DNA of 64,000 nt from Salipiger pallidus (lineage in GTDB: Bacteria > Pseudomonadota > Alphaproteobacteria > Rhodobacterales > Rhodobacteraceae): NCBI RefSeq assembly GCF_014643635.1, contig NZ_BMJV01000008.1, forward strand, positions 1-64,000, written 5' to 3'. The position numbers were made by a program, and so were the translations under genes. Below are positions 15,928-25,154 of the stretch, piece by piece. How positions within the stretch are numbered: the stretch's first letter is position 1; every line of letters begins with the position of its first letter. Under the pieces are notes generated by a model. The model saw only the letters and a list, made by a program, of their open reading frames with translations, searched no databases and was not told the DNA's origin.

Positions 15928-17934
15928 ATGGCACATCGGCACGAGGTGGTGGAATGGTCCGCGCGGGACGGAGTCGCCATCCTTACCCTGGCGTCCCCGC
16001 CCTCAAACCCGGTGACACCACACCTTTGCGAGGCGCTGCACGCCGCCTTCAAGCGTGCCGCCTCGGACCCCGAAGTGGACGGCGTGCTGCTGCATGCGCG
16101 AGGCCGCAGCTTTTCGGGGGGTGACGATCCCTGCGGGCCGGTTTGCGGCGCGGATGCCCTGAACGGGCTGTTCGAGCAGATCGAAACCTGCCCGAAGCCG
16201 GTCGTCGCAGCGCTGCACGGGCTGGTCCTTGGCAGCGGGGTCGGCCTTGCGCTTGCCGCGCATTACCGCATTGCCGCCGCAGGCACGCGGCTCGGTCTTC
16301 CCGAGGTCAAGCTTGGGTTGGTTCCGGGCGGCGGCACCACGCAGCGCCTGCCGCGACTGCTCGGTGCGGATGCCGCGCTCGAAATGATGCTGGGTGGCGG
16401 CATGCATCCGGTGGATCAAGGGGCGGCGCGCGGCATCGTGGACAGCATTGCCGAAGGGTACCTGCTGTCAGCCGCCGAAGCTTTCCTGCGCGATGTCATC
16501 GCCTCGGGGCAGGGGGCGCGGCCGAGTTCCCTTCGCACCGATGGCTTTGCCGATCCCGCAGGCTACCAGAAGACCGTCGCGCATCACCGTGGACAGGCCG
16601 GGCGCCGGTCCGAAGAGGCCCCGCGCGAGATCATTGCCGCCGTCGAGGCCGCCATGCTGCTACCCTTCGAGGCGGGGCTGTCCTTCGAAGCGGATGCGGC
16701 AGAAACCTGCCGGGCATCGGCACAGGCGACAGCGTTGCGCGCAGCCTTTCTTGCAGAACGCAGGGCGCGGGGGCTGGGGCTTGAAGCCGATGTGCCGCGC
16801 CCGGCCTTGGACCGGGTGGCGGTTCTGGGAGGCGGCGCGCTGGCGGTGCAGGTGACGTTCACCCTGCTCAATGCAGGGATCGCGGTGAACTGGGGAACCC
16901 GCGACCCCGCGCAGCTTCTGGACGGGGTGCCGCGCCTTCGCGATGCCTTCGATGACGGGGTCGCACGCGGGACAATCGGTACTGATGAGGCGCAGGAGCG
17001 CATGGCCTCGCTGAGGGTCGGTGACAGTGCGGCAATGACGGGGGACGCCCAGCTGATCCTGCATGCGGCGAAGGGGCAGGGCGACGTGCCGGCGCCGCAA
17101 GATGTCCCGCGCGCTGCGATCTTTCCGGGAAGCCGTGTGGAAGCGCTGGGGTTGCGCTTTGCCCAGCCGGTCCCGTCTGCCCGCCTGGTCGAGGTCATGG
17201 CCGGGCCTAACGTAACCGTGACAGAGCTGGCCGTGGCGCGCACGCTGGTGGCGCGGCTTGGCAAGGTCGGCGTTCGGGTGAATTCGTCGGCTGAAACCGT
17301 GGGTTCGCGGCTGTTGGCGGTGTGCCAGCGGGCGGTGGATGCACTGATCGACGCTGGGCAGGACCCCTACGCCATCGACCGGGCGTTCCTTGATTGGGGG
17401 TGGCTGCGCCCGCCACTGATGGCCCGCGATGTGCTGGGCCTTGCGGGGCTCGCGCGACACCCCAGGGCAGAGGGCGCGCGGAACTGGTCGGCGGTCCTGC
17501 TGGAAGCGGGGCGGTCTGGCCGGGCTTCTGGCAAGGGGGTCTATGACTGGACAGCACAGCCTTCGAAGCCTGCCGAGGATGCCGGGCTGCGGGCACTGGT
17601 GTCGGATCTGCGCCCCGCCGCCGCGCCTCTTGCAGCAGAGGCGATTGTCCGGTTGGTACTTGGCGCCATGGCCAACGAAGGCGCGCGGATGCTGTCGTCG
17701 GGGATGGTCGCGGCCCCGTCCGAGATCGACCTCGTGGCGCTCCACGCGCTCGAGATGCCGCGCTGGCGCGGTGGGCCGATGCATCTTGCGGGCGCGATGG
17801 GCCTGTTGTCCGTGCGCCGGGCACTCGAGAGCTTTGAGCACCCGGACCGCCCGTTCTGGACCCCGGAGCCGATCTTTGCCGAGCTCATCAAGAATGGCCG
17901 CAGCTTTGACAGCCTCGACGGGCGGGCCGCCTGA
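15928..17934 (+). CDS. Degenerate multifunctional beta-oxidation protein (FadJ/MFE-like)
   Basis: 668 aa with the layout of the fatty-acid oxidation alpha subunit: crotonase domain (1-190), linker, NAD-binding hydroxyacyl-CoA dehydrogenase domain (295-470) and two C-terminal domains. Key residues are altered. The first catalytic Glu of the hydratase is Gly106 (LGSGVGLAL for LGGGxELAL), although the second (E126 in GLPEV) remains. The NAD motif reads GGGALA for GAGTMG with no acidic residue after the second strand. The catalytic His is Arg410 (GLRFAQP for GxHFFxP), and the GNR motif is GSR (459-461). It is open throughout, so it is a kept gene, probably catalytically weak or inactive. The ATG at 15928 follows GGGGGCGGG; upstream codons lack coding character. 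Confidence 0.8.
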   Translation: MAHRHEVVEWSARDGVAILTLASPPSNPVTPHLCEALHAAFKRAASDPEVDGVLLHARGRSFSGGDDPCGPVCGADALNGLFEQIETCPKPVVAALHGLVLGSGVGLALAAHYRIAAAGTRLGLPEVKLGLVPGGGTTQRLPRLLGADAALEMMLGGGMHPVDQGAARGIVDSIAEGYLLSAAEAFLRDVIASGQGARPSSLRTDGFADPAGYQKTVAHHRGQAGRRSEEAPREIIAAVEAAMLLPFEAGLSFEADAAETCRASAQATALRAAFLAERRARGLGLEADVPRPALDRVAVLGGGALAVQVTFTLLNAGIAVNWGTRDPAQLLDGVPRLRDAFDDGVARGTIGTDEAQERMASLRVGDSAAMTGDAQLILHAAKGQGDVPAPQDVPRAAIFPGSRVEALGLRFAQPVPSARLVEVMAGPNVTVTELAVARTLVARLGKVGVRVNSSAETVGSRLLAVCQRAVDALIDAGQDPYAIDRAFLDWGWLRPPLMARDVLGLAGLARHPRAEGARNWSAVLLEAGRSGRASGKGVYDWTAQPSKPAEDAGLRALVSDLRPAAAPLAAEAIVRLVLGAMANEGARMLSSGMVAAPSEIDLVALHALEMPRWRGGPMHLAGAMGLLSVRRALESFEHPDRPFWTPEPIFAELIKNGRSFDSLDGRAA

Positions 17935-17944
17935 GAGGCCCTTC

Positions 17945-17985
17945 GCAGCCCCCGGGCGGTGCGCGGTGCATCGCCCGGGGGCTGC
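17945..17985. terminator. Large hairpin between convergent genes
   Basis: Perfect 14-bp inverted repeat GCAGCCCCCGGGCG/CGCCCGGGGGCTGC with a 13-nt loop. It lies 10 bp past the beta-oxidation-like gene and 2 bp past the convergent membrane-protein gene. No T-run on either strand, so termination may be Rho-assisted, or the hairpin may block exonuclease from both sides. Confidence 0.55.
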
Positions 17986-17987
17986 GC

Positions 17988-18203
17988 TCAGGCGAGGAAG
18001 ATCCCGAGGATCACCATCATCAGGCCCAGCACCGAAAACAGCAGCGCGCCCATGTTGAGCGGGACCACCTTGCGCACCACCTCGCGCAGCTGGTCGTCGG
18101 TCATGCCCTTCCGGCGCGAGCTCCAGACCTTGAAGATGCATCCCATCAGGCCAAGCAGCCCGACAATCGAGACGCCCGCTCCAACCCAGACAAGCCATTC
18201 CAT
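17988..18203 (-). CDS. Small two-TM membrane protein
   Basis: 71 aa, unrecognised. Hydrophobic segments at about 3-25 and 50-70 flank a basic cytosolic loop (SSRRKGMTDDQLREVVRKVV). The ATG at 18203 has GGGAGACGCGAA directly upstream. The hairpin topology and the loop resemble small conserved Rhodobacteraceae inner-membrane proteins of unknown role. It is a single gene convergent with the beta-oxidation-like gene. Confidence 0.75.
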   Translation of the reverse strand: MEWLVWVGAGVSIVGLLGLMGCIFKVWSSRRKGMTDDQLREVVRKVVPLNMGALLFSVLGLMMVILGIFLA

Positions 18204-18487
18204 TTCGCGTCTCCCGTGATCGCCCGGCCGTGATCGTTCAGCCGCCACGCGAGGTAAAGCATCCCTTGGGGTGCCGCAAGTGTCGGGGACGAGCCGCTGC
18301 CGAAGGCCCGCGCCATGCTGCTGCAGCAAACGGCGCTCCCATCGCTGCCGAACGCGCCGGGGCCCGTCTGTTCCGGGCCAGCTTTGCCACGCCTGCAGGC
18401 GGCGGCATGCGTGGGCTGGCTTCGCCCTTGCCGCCGCGCGGCGGCTTGGGATAGATCAGGGCTTCGAAGCAGGCAGGAGATGGCACC

Positions 18488-18748
18488 ATGCAGGACGAAT
18501 CCTCGGACAACAGCTACGGCGTCGCGGCAGGCGAGCTGCGCAGCTTCATCGAGCGCTATGAGCGCCTCGAAGCCGAGAAGAAGGAAGTGGCCGATCAGCA
18601 GAAAGAGGTCATGGCCGAGGCCAAGGGCCGTGGCTACGACACCAAGGTCATGCGCAAGGTCATCGCCCTGCGCAAGCGCGACAAGGACGACATCGCTGAA
18701 GAAGAGGCGGTGCTGGAGATGTACAAGGCCGCGCTCAACATGGTCTGA
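18488..18748 (+). CDS. gapR: GapR family DNA-binding protein (DUF2312)
   Basis: Nucleoid-associated protein of 86 aa. GapR of Caulobacter binds overtwisted AT-rich DNA ahead of replication and transcription forks and helps gyrase and topoisomerase IV. The family hallmarks are present: GELRSFIERYERLEAEKKEV, then ADQQKEVMAEAKGRGYDTK, and the helical C-terminal dimer region ALRKRDKDDIAEEEAVLEMY. Length matches the family (about 85-90). GCAGGAGATGG precedes the ATG. It stands alone; on the 3' side is a strong hairpin and then a decayed LysR gene. Confidence 0.95.
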   Translation: MQDESSDNSYGVAAGELRSFIERYERLEAEKKEVADQQKEVMAEAKGRGYDTKVMRKVIALRKRDKDDIAEEEAVLEMYKAALNMV

Positions 18749-18756
18749 GCGCGTCG

Positions 18757-18788
18757 CGGCCCCCGTGCCCCGTCCGGGGTGGGGGCCG
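18757..18788. terminator. Hairpin downstream of gapR
   Basis: CGGCCCCC (18757-18764) pairs with GGGGGCCG (18781-18788); an inner CCCC/GGGG extends the stem around loop GTCC. No T-run follows. It sits between gapR and the convergent decayed LysR gene. Confidence 0.5.
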
Positions 18789-18795
18789 TGCGCCG

Positions 18796-19381
18796 TCAGG
18801 TGGCGGGCTGCGCCCCGCTGACCTGGCCCAGCAGCCAGGACTGGAAGGTCAGCGCCGCGGCGCTGGTGCGTTTTGCCTCCGGCTGCACGGAATAATAACT
18901 GAACTCGGTGGGCATGGACCCGCCCGACACCGGCGCCAGCTGGCCGCGCGCCAGCTCGTCCTCGGTGAGATACCTGGGCGGCAAAGCCACGCCCATCCCG
19001 GCGATAGCCGCCGAGCTCAGCATCGAGACTGGTCGAAGCGCAGCCCGTCGAAGGCATTGCGCGCGCCGCCCCTCCCCCCTCCATGTCGAACCAGTCCTGC
19101 CAGATGCGTGGCCGCGTGGTCATCTGCAGGCGTGGCACATCGCGCAGGCCGCTTTCAGGGGATCCAGACCGAGGGCGCGGCCACGGGCAAAACGATCTCG
19201 TTGCACGGGTAGGTCGACACGGCGCCGGGCCCGCGGGGCTGGCCGTAGTGGATGGCAAGATCGAAGCTCTCATCTTCGAAGCTGAACGGGCGGTCACGGG
19301 AGTCCAGGGTCAGTGCCACGCTCGGTTCGGACGTGGTGAAGGGCACGCCTGAGACCAGCGCGTTGGCCAAGACCATGGCAC
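18796..19381 (-). pseudogene. Remnant of a GcvA-type LysR transcriptional regulator
   Basis: Three pieces of the effector-binding domain of a LysR regulator survive in different frames. The piece at about 19155-19376 contains DRPFSFEDESFDLAIHYGQP and IVLPVAAPS. The piece at 19067-19150 reads GLRDVPRLQMTTRPRIWQDW. The piece at 18796-19023 reads IAGMGVALPPRYLTEDELAR and ends AAALTFQSWLLGQ. At least two frameshifts separate them, and the N-terminal helix-turn-helix is missing. The remaining end abuts a fragment of an aldehyde dehydrogenase pointing the other way, so a deletion seems to have removed the shared promoter and both 5' ends. Confidence 0.8.
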
Positions 19382-19732
19382 GACGTGCCCGCCCCGCGCT
19401 TCGGCGAGCTGGTGCGCCTTCTGGACGAGGAACTGCGCGCCGCGAAGGAGATGCTCGGCAAGCTGGTGTCGGTCGAGGCGGGCAAGTGTACGCCCGAGGG
19501 CGCGGGTGACGTGAAGGAGACCTTCCGCTCCGCACGCGGCTTTGACTGCGGCATTTCCATCGTCAACTCGGACGCCGGGGTCGGAGGAGCCTTCGGGGGC
19601 GAGAAGAAGATCAATGGTGGGTGTGAAAGCGGCTCGGACGCGTGGAAGGGCTACATGCGCCGCGCGCCCAACGCCATCAACGACAGCCGCGAGCTGCCAC
19701 TGGAACAGGGCGGGGAGTTCGACATCGACTGA
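19382..19732 (+). pseudogene. Internally deleted ALDH7-type aldehyde dehydrogenase remnant
   Basis: An open frame that joins two distant parts of an aldehyde dehydrogenase of the alpha-aminoadipate/piperideine-6-carboxylate type. The first part ([36 protein letters not shown]) matches a segment near residue 70-110 of the family. The second ([40 protein letters not shown]) matches the C-terminal 60 residues. The NAD domain, catalytic Cys and catalytic Glu are gone, so it cannot be active. The first 60-70 residues are also lost at the junction with the LysR remnant. The reading frame stays open by chance or selection for a short product; the former is more likely. Confidence 0.8.
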
Positions 19733-20097
19733 GGCCGGAGCTGCCGGGTTTCATGCCCGGTGCTGACGCCCGCCTTCAGGCCGTTCCGTCCGGGTGCCCC
19801 GCATGGGCGGGCTTTTGCGTGGTAGCATGGCGGCGGGCCGCCCGGGGTATCTTGTTTAGATGATCGACGGCCCCCCGGCGGTGTTTCGTATCTCCTCCGG
19901 GCTGGTCTGGATGGCGCCGTCCATTCTCTGGCCGGGTGGCTTGTGTGGGCAGGGGACCTCATCGCGCGGGCCTCGTCGTGCTGGGCGCCCATCGTGCAAG
20001 GGCGCTCAGGCCGCTCCGCTGGGGTGGTCGGGCAGGCGCTTTCGATGGGCCGCTTCGGGCAGACGCCCTCCGAGTGGGGCGGTCAAGGCGATGGCTC
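19733..20097. other. Gene-free stretch beyond the aldehyde dehydrogenase remnant
   Basis: 365 bp. Just after the remnant, CCGGG/CCCGG (19746-19762) and GCCC/GGGC ending in GGCTTTTG (19797-19818) look like a weak terminator. The rest is GC-rich without a plausible gene on either strand. The stop of the next minus-strand gene is at 20098. Confidence 0.4.
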
Positions 20098-20979
20098 TCA
20101 GGGGTCGATCAGCGTCACGCCGGGCATCTGCCCGATACGCTCCACGTCCTGCTCGTAACGCGCGGTAAGCGCCTCAACGTAGGCGTCATCCCAGCCGGGC
20201 AGGTCCAGCTCTTCCTCGATGGCTCCCTCGAGCGCGTACTTGTCGAGGATCGCCAGCATCACCCGGCGCTTCTGCATCTCGTTGATTTTGGGGTTTTCCT
20301 TGAGGAAGCCGCGGAAGCGCTTCATGCCTTCGGGGCTGACGATCTCGGAAAATATGTCGAAGCTGCCGATGATCTTGCGCGACAGCTCGATCCCCGCCAG
20401 TTCGCGCATGACCTCGCCCCAGACCAGCGGGGTGTCCTCGTTGCACCAGACGGTGACCCCGGCATCGGGCAGGGTTTCATGGATGCGGGTGATGACGTGC
20501 GACCAGCGCAGGTGCATGGGGTCGACGCCGTTCAGGAACTCGTCGAAGCTGCTCACCGGGGTGGCGCGGTAGACCGCCGGCAGGAAGCTGGCGAAGTCGC
20601 GCAGACCGAGGCAGACCTCCATCTCATCCCCGGGAAACAGCTTGCGCATCCCGGTCAGCCTCTGTTCCAGCTTGCGATAAAGCCGCCCGCCCGCCAGCGT
20701 CAGCTTGGGCACCGTGAGCAGGTTCTCGTGGCTGAGGATCAGGCGCTGCACATGCTCGGGGTCCTCAGTGAGGATCGTGTCCAGCAACACCTCGCGCGCC
20801 TCGGGCGCGGGCTCGCCGTCGCCGAGGCTGTTGAGCGCTTCCGACAGCAATGCGCGGTAGCGGCTGGGTCCAGGAATGGCGACGCCGTCCTTGCGGAAAT
20901 CCTCGGCATTGCGCAGCAGTCCCTTGAGCAGGCGGTCCTCGTCGGTGCAATGGACGCCGAGATGAAGGATGATCTGCAT
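20098..20979 (-). CDS. Hypothetical protein, sulfotransferase-like fold
   Basis: 293 aa, not firmly recognised. The start MQIILHLGVHCTDEDRLLKG followed by GVAIPGPSRYR resembles the N-terminus of bacterial sulfotransferases (LHIGTHKTGTTSLQ ... GVxYP). The PAPS-binding loop residues (KTGTT) are replaced by CTDED. LILSHENLL resembles the second family motif. This suggests a sulfotransferase-derived protein that no longer binds PAPS in the usual way. The ATG at 20979 is 82 bp from the divergent ABC permease start, so the two share a promoter region. No signal peptide. Confidence 0.65.
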   Translation of the reverse strand: MQIILHLGVHCTDEDRLLKGLLRNAEDFRKDGVAIPGPSRYRALLSEALNSLGDGEPAPEAREVLLDTILTEDPEHVQRLILSHENLLTVPKLTLAGGRLYRKLEQRLTGMRKLFPGDEMEVCLGLRDFASFLPAVYRATPVSSFDEFLNGVDPMHLRWSHVITRIHETLPDAGVTVWCNEDTPLVWGEVMRELAGIELSRKIIGSFDIFSEIVSPEGMKRFRGFLKENPKINEMQKRRVMLAILDKYALEGAIEEELDLPGWDDAYVEALTARYEQDVERIGQMPGVTLIDP

Positions 20980-21061
20980 GGCCTGCTCTTTCGGTTGCGC
21001 GGGTGCCGCAGTATAAGGCCATTCGCCAAGAGGAAAACCGCCCGGCCTCGAAAGGACCACG

Positions 21062-22711
21062 ATGAGCCTTGCAGAACACAGCCAAGCGGGCCGCCGCATG
21101 CGGCTCAGCCCATGGTCCGTGGGGGCGGCGCTGATCGCGGCGCTGGTGGTGGCGCCGATCCTGTCGGTGATCTGGATCGCCATGTTCCCGGCCCAGAACA
21201 TCTGGCCACATCTGATTTCGACGACCCTGCCGCGCTACCTGAGCAACACGCTCATTCTGATGACCGGGGTGGGGCTTCTGGCGGGCGCGTCGGGGGCGGG
21301 CGCTGCCTGGCTGGTGGCGCGCTATGATTTTCCGGGGCGGCGCTGGCTGGAATGGCTGCTGCTGTTGCCGCTGGCGATCCCGGCCTACGTGGGGGCCTAT
21401 GCGCTGGTGGATCTGCTGGAATACGCCGGGCCCGTGCAGGGCGCGCTGCGGCAGATGTTCGGCTGGCAGACCGCGCGGGACTACTGGTTCCCCGAGATCC
21501 GGTCCATGGGCGCCGCCATCGTCGTGCTGAGCGCGGCGCTGTACCCTTACGTCTACCTGCTGGCCCGCAACGCGTTCCGCGAGCAATCTGCTACCTCGGA
21601 CGAGGTCGCGCAGTCTCTGGGGGCGGGGCCGCTGGGGCGGTTCTGGCGCGTTGGCCTGCCTCTGGCGCGTCCTGCCATTGCCGCGGGCATGGCGGTGGCG
21701 ATGATGGAGGCGGTGAACGATTTCGGCACTGTCGACTATTTCGCCGTGCAGACCCTGACCACCGGCATCTTTTCCGTCTGGCTGCAAAGCAATAACGCGG
21801 GCGGCGCGGCACAGATCGCTTCCTGTGTGCTTGCCTTGGTCATTGTGCTGGTCCTGCTTGAACGTGGCTCGCGCCGCCGGATGCGGTTCTTCAACCTCTC
21901 GAGCCGCCACCGCCCGGTGAACCGCACCCGCCTGCCCGGCGGGGCGGGTTGGCTGGCGCTGGTGCTCTGCGCGATACCCTTTGCCATGGGCTTCGTGCTG
22001 CCCGCCGGGGTGATCCTGCGACATGCCCTGCGCAATGCCGAGGTCTGGGCCGATCCCGACCTCTGGCAGGCAGCGCTGCACACGCTAAGCGTCGGCGGCA
22101 TCGCGGCGGTTCTGACCGTGCTGGGCGGCGTGTTCCTTGTCTACGGCGTGCGCCTGTCGGGCCGCAGCCTGCCGCGCCTTTTGCTGCCGGTGACGACCAT
22201 CGGCTACGCCGCGCCGGGCGCTGTGCTGGGGGTCGGCATCCTGATCCCGCTTGCCGCGCTCGACCATGTGCTCGCAGACGGTGTCGAGGCCGCCACGGGC
22301 ATCGACATTGGCCTCGTGATGACCGGCTCTGCCTTTGCGCTGGTGCTGGCCTATTGCGTGCGCTTCTTCGCCATCGCGCAGGGGGCGGCGGATGCGGCCA
22401 TGGGGCGGGTCTCTCCAAACCTTGCACTGGCGGCGCGGTCGCTGGGGCGGAGCCGGGGGCAGACGCTGGCGGAAATCCACTATCCGCTGATCCGGGCCTC
22501 GCTGGCCTCGGCGCTGCTGCTGGTCTTCGTGGATTGCGTGAAGGAGCTGCCCGCGACCCTGCTGCTGCGGCCCTTTAACTACGACACGCTCGCCACGCGG
22601 GTGCATGATCAGGCCGCGCTCGAGAACCTCGGAGAGGCGGCGCCCGCGGCGATGCTGGTCATCGCCACGGGGCTGCTTGCGGTGGGACTTCTGGCGCGGG
22701 CCAACCGCTAG
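21062..22711 (+). CDS. Iron(III)-type ABC transporter permease (FbpB/SfuB-like)
   Basis: 549-aa inner-membrane permease made of two fused BPD_transp_1 halves, about 12 membrane segments. EAA loops are visible in each half: EVAQSLGAGPLGRFWRVGLP near residue 180 and AARSLGRSRGQTLAEIHYPL near 457. Such duplicated permeases belong to Fe3+ (Fbp/Sfu) and related importers. The binding protein and ATPase that normally sit beside it are absent: upstream is a divergent unknown and downstream a convergent CoA-transferase. It must pair with subunits encoded elsewhere or be a leftover. Confidence 0.88.
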   Translation: MSLAEHSQAGRRMRLSPWSVGAALIAALVVAPILSVIWIAMFPAQNIWPHLISTTLPRYLSNTLILMTGVGLLAGASGAGAAWLVARYDFPGRRWLEWLLLLPLAIPAYVGAYALVDLLEYAGPVQGALRQMFGWQTARDYWFPEIRSMGAAIVVLSAALYPYVYLLARNAFREQSATSDEVAQSLGAGPLGRFWRVGLPLARPAIAAGMAVAMMEAVNDFGTVDYFAVQTLTTGIFSVWLQSNNAGGAAQIASCVLALVIVLVLLERGSRRRMRFFNLSSRHRPVNRTRLPGGAGWLALVLCAIPFAMGFVLPAGVILRHALRNAEVWADPDLWQAALHTLSVGGIAAVLTVLGGVFLVYGVRLSGRSLPRLLLPVTTIGYAAPGAVLGVGILIPLAALDHVLADGVEAATGIDIGLVMTGSAFALVLAYCVRFFAIAQGAADAAMGRVSPNLALAARSLGRSRGQTLAEIHYPLIRASLASALLLVFVDCVKELPATLLLRPFNYDTLATRVHDQAALENLGEAAPAAMLVIATGLLAVGLLARANR

Positions 22712-23892
22712 TCCGTTTCGGTGCCCCAGCCCATTGGTGCAGAGCCAAGCCGCGGCGCAGCAAGGTCCAGTGCCAGAGGGCTGCGCGAGAACTTCAGCGG
22801 CGTGCGCAGGCCCTTGATGCCCTCGGGGGCGACGGCCATGGCGCGGGCCTCGATCTGCGGATCTGACAGCGCCTCGGCCACGGTGTTGATCGGCCCGCCG
22901 GGCACGCCCGCCGCCGCCAGCGCGTCGATCAGCGCGGCCTTGGGATGGCGCGCCGTGGCCTCGGCAATCATCGAACACAGTGCCTCGCGGTTCGCGACCC
23001 GTGCGGGGTTGGTGGCATAGGCGGCATCCTCGAACAGCGGCCCAAGATCCAGCACAGCGCACAGCGCCTTGAACTGCCGGTCATTGCCACAGGCGATGAT
23101 GAGGTGGCCGTCCGAGGCGGGGAACACCTGATAGGGCACGATGTTGGGATGGGCGTTGCCCAGCCGCTGCGGCACCGTCCCGCCGATAAGGAAGTTCGCC
23201 GCCTGATTGGCCAGCACCCCCACGCCGCAATCGAGCAGCGACAGGTCCACATGCTGTCCCTTGCCGGATCGCGCCCGTTCCGCCAACGCCGCCTGCACGC
23301 CAATGACACCGTATAGCCCGGTAAAGATGTCGATCCACGCAACGCCCACCTTCTGCGGCTCGCCCTCGGGATCGCCGGTCAGGTCCATGATCCCGCACAT
23401 GCCTTGGATCATGAAATCATAGCCGGGCTGCTTTGCCCTTGGCCCGTCCTGCCCGAAGCCGGTGACCGAGGCATAGACCAGCGCGGGGTTGCGCTGCGAC
23501 AGGCTGGCGTAGTCGAGGCCGAACTTTGCAAGCCCGCCGACCTTGAAGTTCTCGATCACCACGTCGGCCCCGGCGATCAGCTCTTTCAGCTGCGCAAGAT
23601 CTTTCGCGTCCGAGAAATCGCAGGTCACCGACCGCTTGCCCCGGTTGGCCGCATGAAAATAGGCGGCCACGGTTTCGCTGCCACCGTCGGGCAGGCCCCG
23701 TTCGATGAACGGAGGCCCCCAGCGGCGAGTGTCGTCGCCCTCGGGCGCCTCGATCTTGATGACCTCGGCGCCAAGGTCGGCCAGCGTCTGGCCGATCCAC
23801 GGGCCCGCAAGGATGCGGGCCAGTTCGACAACCTTCAGCCCCTTGAGCGGTGCCTCAGCCAAAGGCCTGGATCCCGGTGATGGCACGGCCAA
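22708..23892 (-). CDS. CaiB/BaiF family CoA-transferase (glutarate CoA-transferase candidate)
   Basis: Type III CoA-transferase, up to 394 aa. It has the family opening [20 protein letters not shown], catalytic Asp159 in GYDFMIQGM, and [20 protein letters not shown]. It overlaps the 3' end of the glutaryl-CoA dehydrogenase gene by 38 bp if the ATG at 23892 is used. A TTG about 33 bp downstream, overlapping the dehydrogenase stop, is an alternative. Pairing with gcdH and a divergent LysR gene is the arrangement of the gcdR-gcdHG glutarate locus of pseudomonads, where this enzyme moves CoA onto glutarate. Substrate is therefore inferred from context. It converges with the iron permease, overlapping by 4 bp. 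Confidence 0.85.
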   Translation of the reverse strand: MAVPSPGSRPLAEAPLKGLKVVELARILAGPWIGQTLADLGAEVIKIEAPEGDDTRRWGPPFIERGLPDGGSETVAAYFHAANRGKRSVTCDFSDAKDLAQLKELIAGADVVIENFKVGGLAKFGLDYASLSQRNPALVYASVTGFGQDGPRAKQPGYDFMIQGMCGIMDLTGDPEGEPQKVGVAWIDIFTGLYGVIGVQAALAERARSGKGQHVDLSLLDCGVGVLANQAANFLIGGTVPQRLGNAHPNIVPYQVFPASDGHLIIACGNDRQFKALCAVLDLGPLFEDAAYATNPARVANREALCSMIAEATARHPKAALIDALAAAGVPGGPINTVAEALSDPQIEARAMAVAPEGIKGLRTPLKFSRSPLALDLAAPRLGSAPMGWGTETD

Positions 23893-25054
23893 GGATCAGT
23901 GCGTGCACGTCGTGGGTGCCTTCGTAGGTGTTCACCGTCTCGAGGTTCGCGGCGTGGCGCATGACCTGATATTCGATCTGGATTCCGTTGCCGCCATGCA
24001 TGTCGCGGGCGTGGCGCGCGATATCCAGCGCCTTGCCGCAATTGTTGCGCTTGATAAGGCTGATCATCTCGGGGGCAAAGCGGCCTTCGTCGAACAGCCG
24101 CCCGACCCGCAGCGAGGCCTGAAGCCCCATGGCGATGTCGGTCTGCATGTCCGCGAGCTTCTTCTGGTAAAGCTGCGTCGCCGCGAGGGGCCGGTTGAAC
24201 TGCTTGCGGTCAAGCCCGTATTGCCGCGCCCGGAAGAAGCAATCCTCGGCCGCGCCCATCACGCCCCAGCTGATGCCATAGCGCGCGCGGTTGAGGCAGC
24301 CGAACGGTCCGCCCATGCCCTGCGTTTCCGGCAGCAGTGCGTCCTCGCCGACCTCGACGTTGTCCATGACGATCTCGCCGGTGATGGAAGCGCGCAGGGA
24401 CAGCTTGCCGCCGATCTTGGGGGCGGACAGCCCCTTCATGCCCTTTTCCAGAATGAAGCCGCGCACCTTGCCGTCATGCGCCTCGGACTTGGCCCAGACC
24501 ACGAAGACATCGGCGATGGGCGCGTTCGAGATCCACATCTTGGACCCGACGAGGCGATAGCCGCCGTCCGTCTTGATTGCGCGGGTCTTCATGCCGCCGG
24601 GATCGCTGCCCGCGTCGGGCTCGGTCAGGCCAAAGCAGCCGATGTATTCGCCCGATGCCAGTTTCGGCAGGTACTTCATCTTCTGCTCTTCCGATCCATA
24701 GGCTTGGATCGGGAACATCACGAGGCTCGACTGCACGGACATCATGGAGCGGTAGCCGCTGTCGATGCGCTCTACCTCTCGGGCGACGAGGCCGTAGGCC
24801 ACATAAGACGCGCCGACGCCGCCGTATTCTTCGGGAACGGTCACGCCGAGGAGGCCCGAAGCGCCCATCTCGCGAAAGATCTCGGGGTCGGTGTCTTCGT
24901 TGAGGTAGGCGTTTTCCACGCGCGGGGCGAGCTTGTCGGCGGCAAAGGCGCGGGCCGCGTCGCGGATCATGCGTTCGTCTTCGGTCAGCTGGTCATCGAT
25001 CAGGAAGGGATCTTCCCAGTTGTAGGCGATGCCCTTGTGCGAGGTGGTGGCCAT
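23855..25054 (-). CDS. gcdH: Glutaryl-CoA dehydrogenase
   Basis: FAD-dependent acyl-CoA dehydrogenase of 399 aa that oxidises and decarboxylates glutaryl-CoA to crotonyl-CoA. The residues that set GCDH apart are present: Arg102 in [12 protein letters not shown] (binds the distal carboxylate) and the catalytic Glu378 in [33 protein letters not shown] and [20 protein letters not shown] are the flavin and substrate motifs. Length fits the family (about 395). It is first in a two-gene operon with the CoA-transferase, 100 bp from the divergent LysR regulator. The product would enter beta-oxidation. Confidence 0.95.
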   Translation of the reverse strand: MATTSHKGIAYNWEDPFLIDDQLTEDERMIRDAARAFAADKLAPRVENAYLNEDTDPEIFREMGASGLLGVTVPEEYGGVGASYVAYGLVAREVERIDSGYRSMMSVQSSLVMFPIQAYGSEEQKMKYLPKLASGEYIGCFGLTEPDAGSDPGGMKTRAIKTDGGYRLVGSKMWISNAPIADVFVVWAKSEAHDGKVRGFILEKGMKGLSAPKIGGKLSLRASITGEIVMDNVEVGEDALLPETQGMGGPFGCLNRARYGISWGVMGAAEDCFFRARQYGLDRKQFNRPLAATQLYQKKLADMQTDIAMGLQASLRVGRLFDEGRFAPEMISLIKRNNCGKALDIARHARDMHGGNGIQIEYQVMRHAANLETVNTYEGTHDVHALILGRAITGIQAFG

Positions 25055-25154
25055 GTATCCTCCGGTGCGTTCATGCGTTTGGGGTCTGTATATCAGCGCA
25101 GTTTCGCATAAAGTACCAGCATTCCCTCATGAAACCATTCGGAAACGGAATGAT

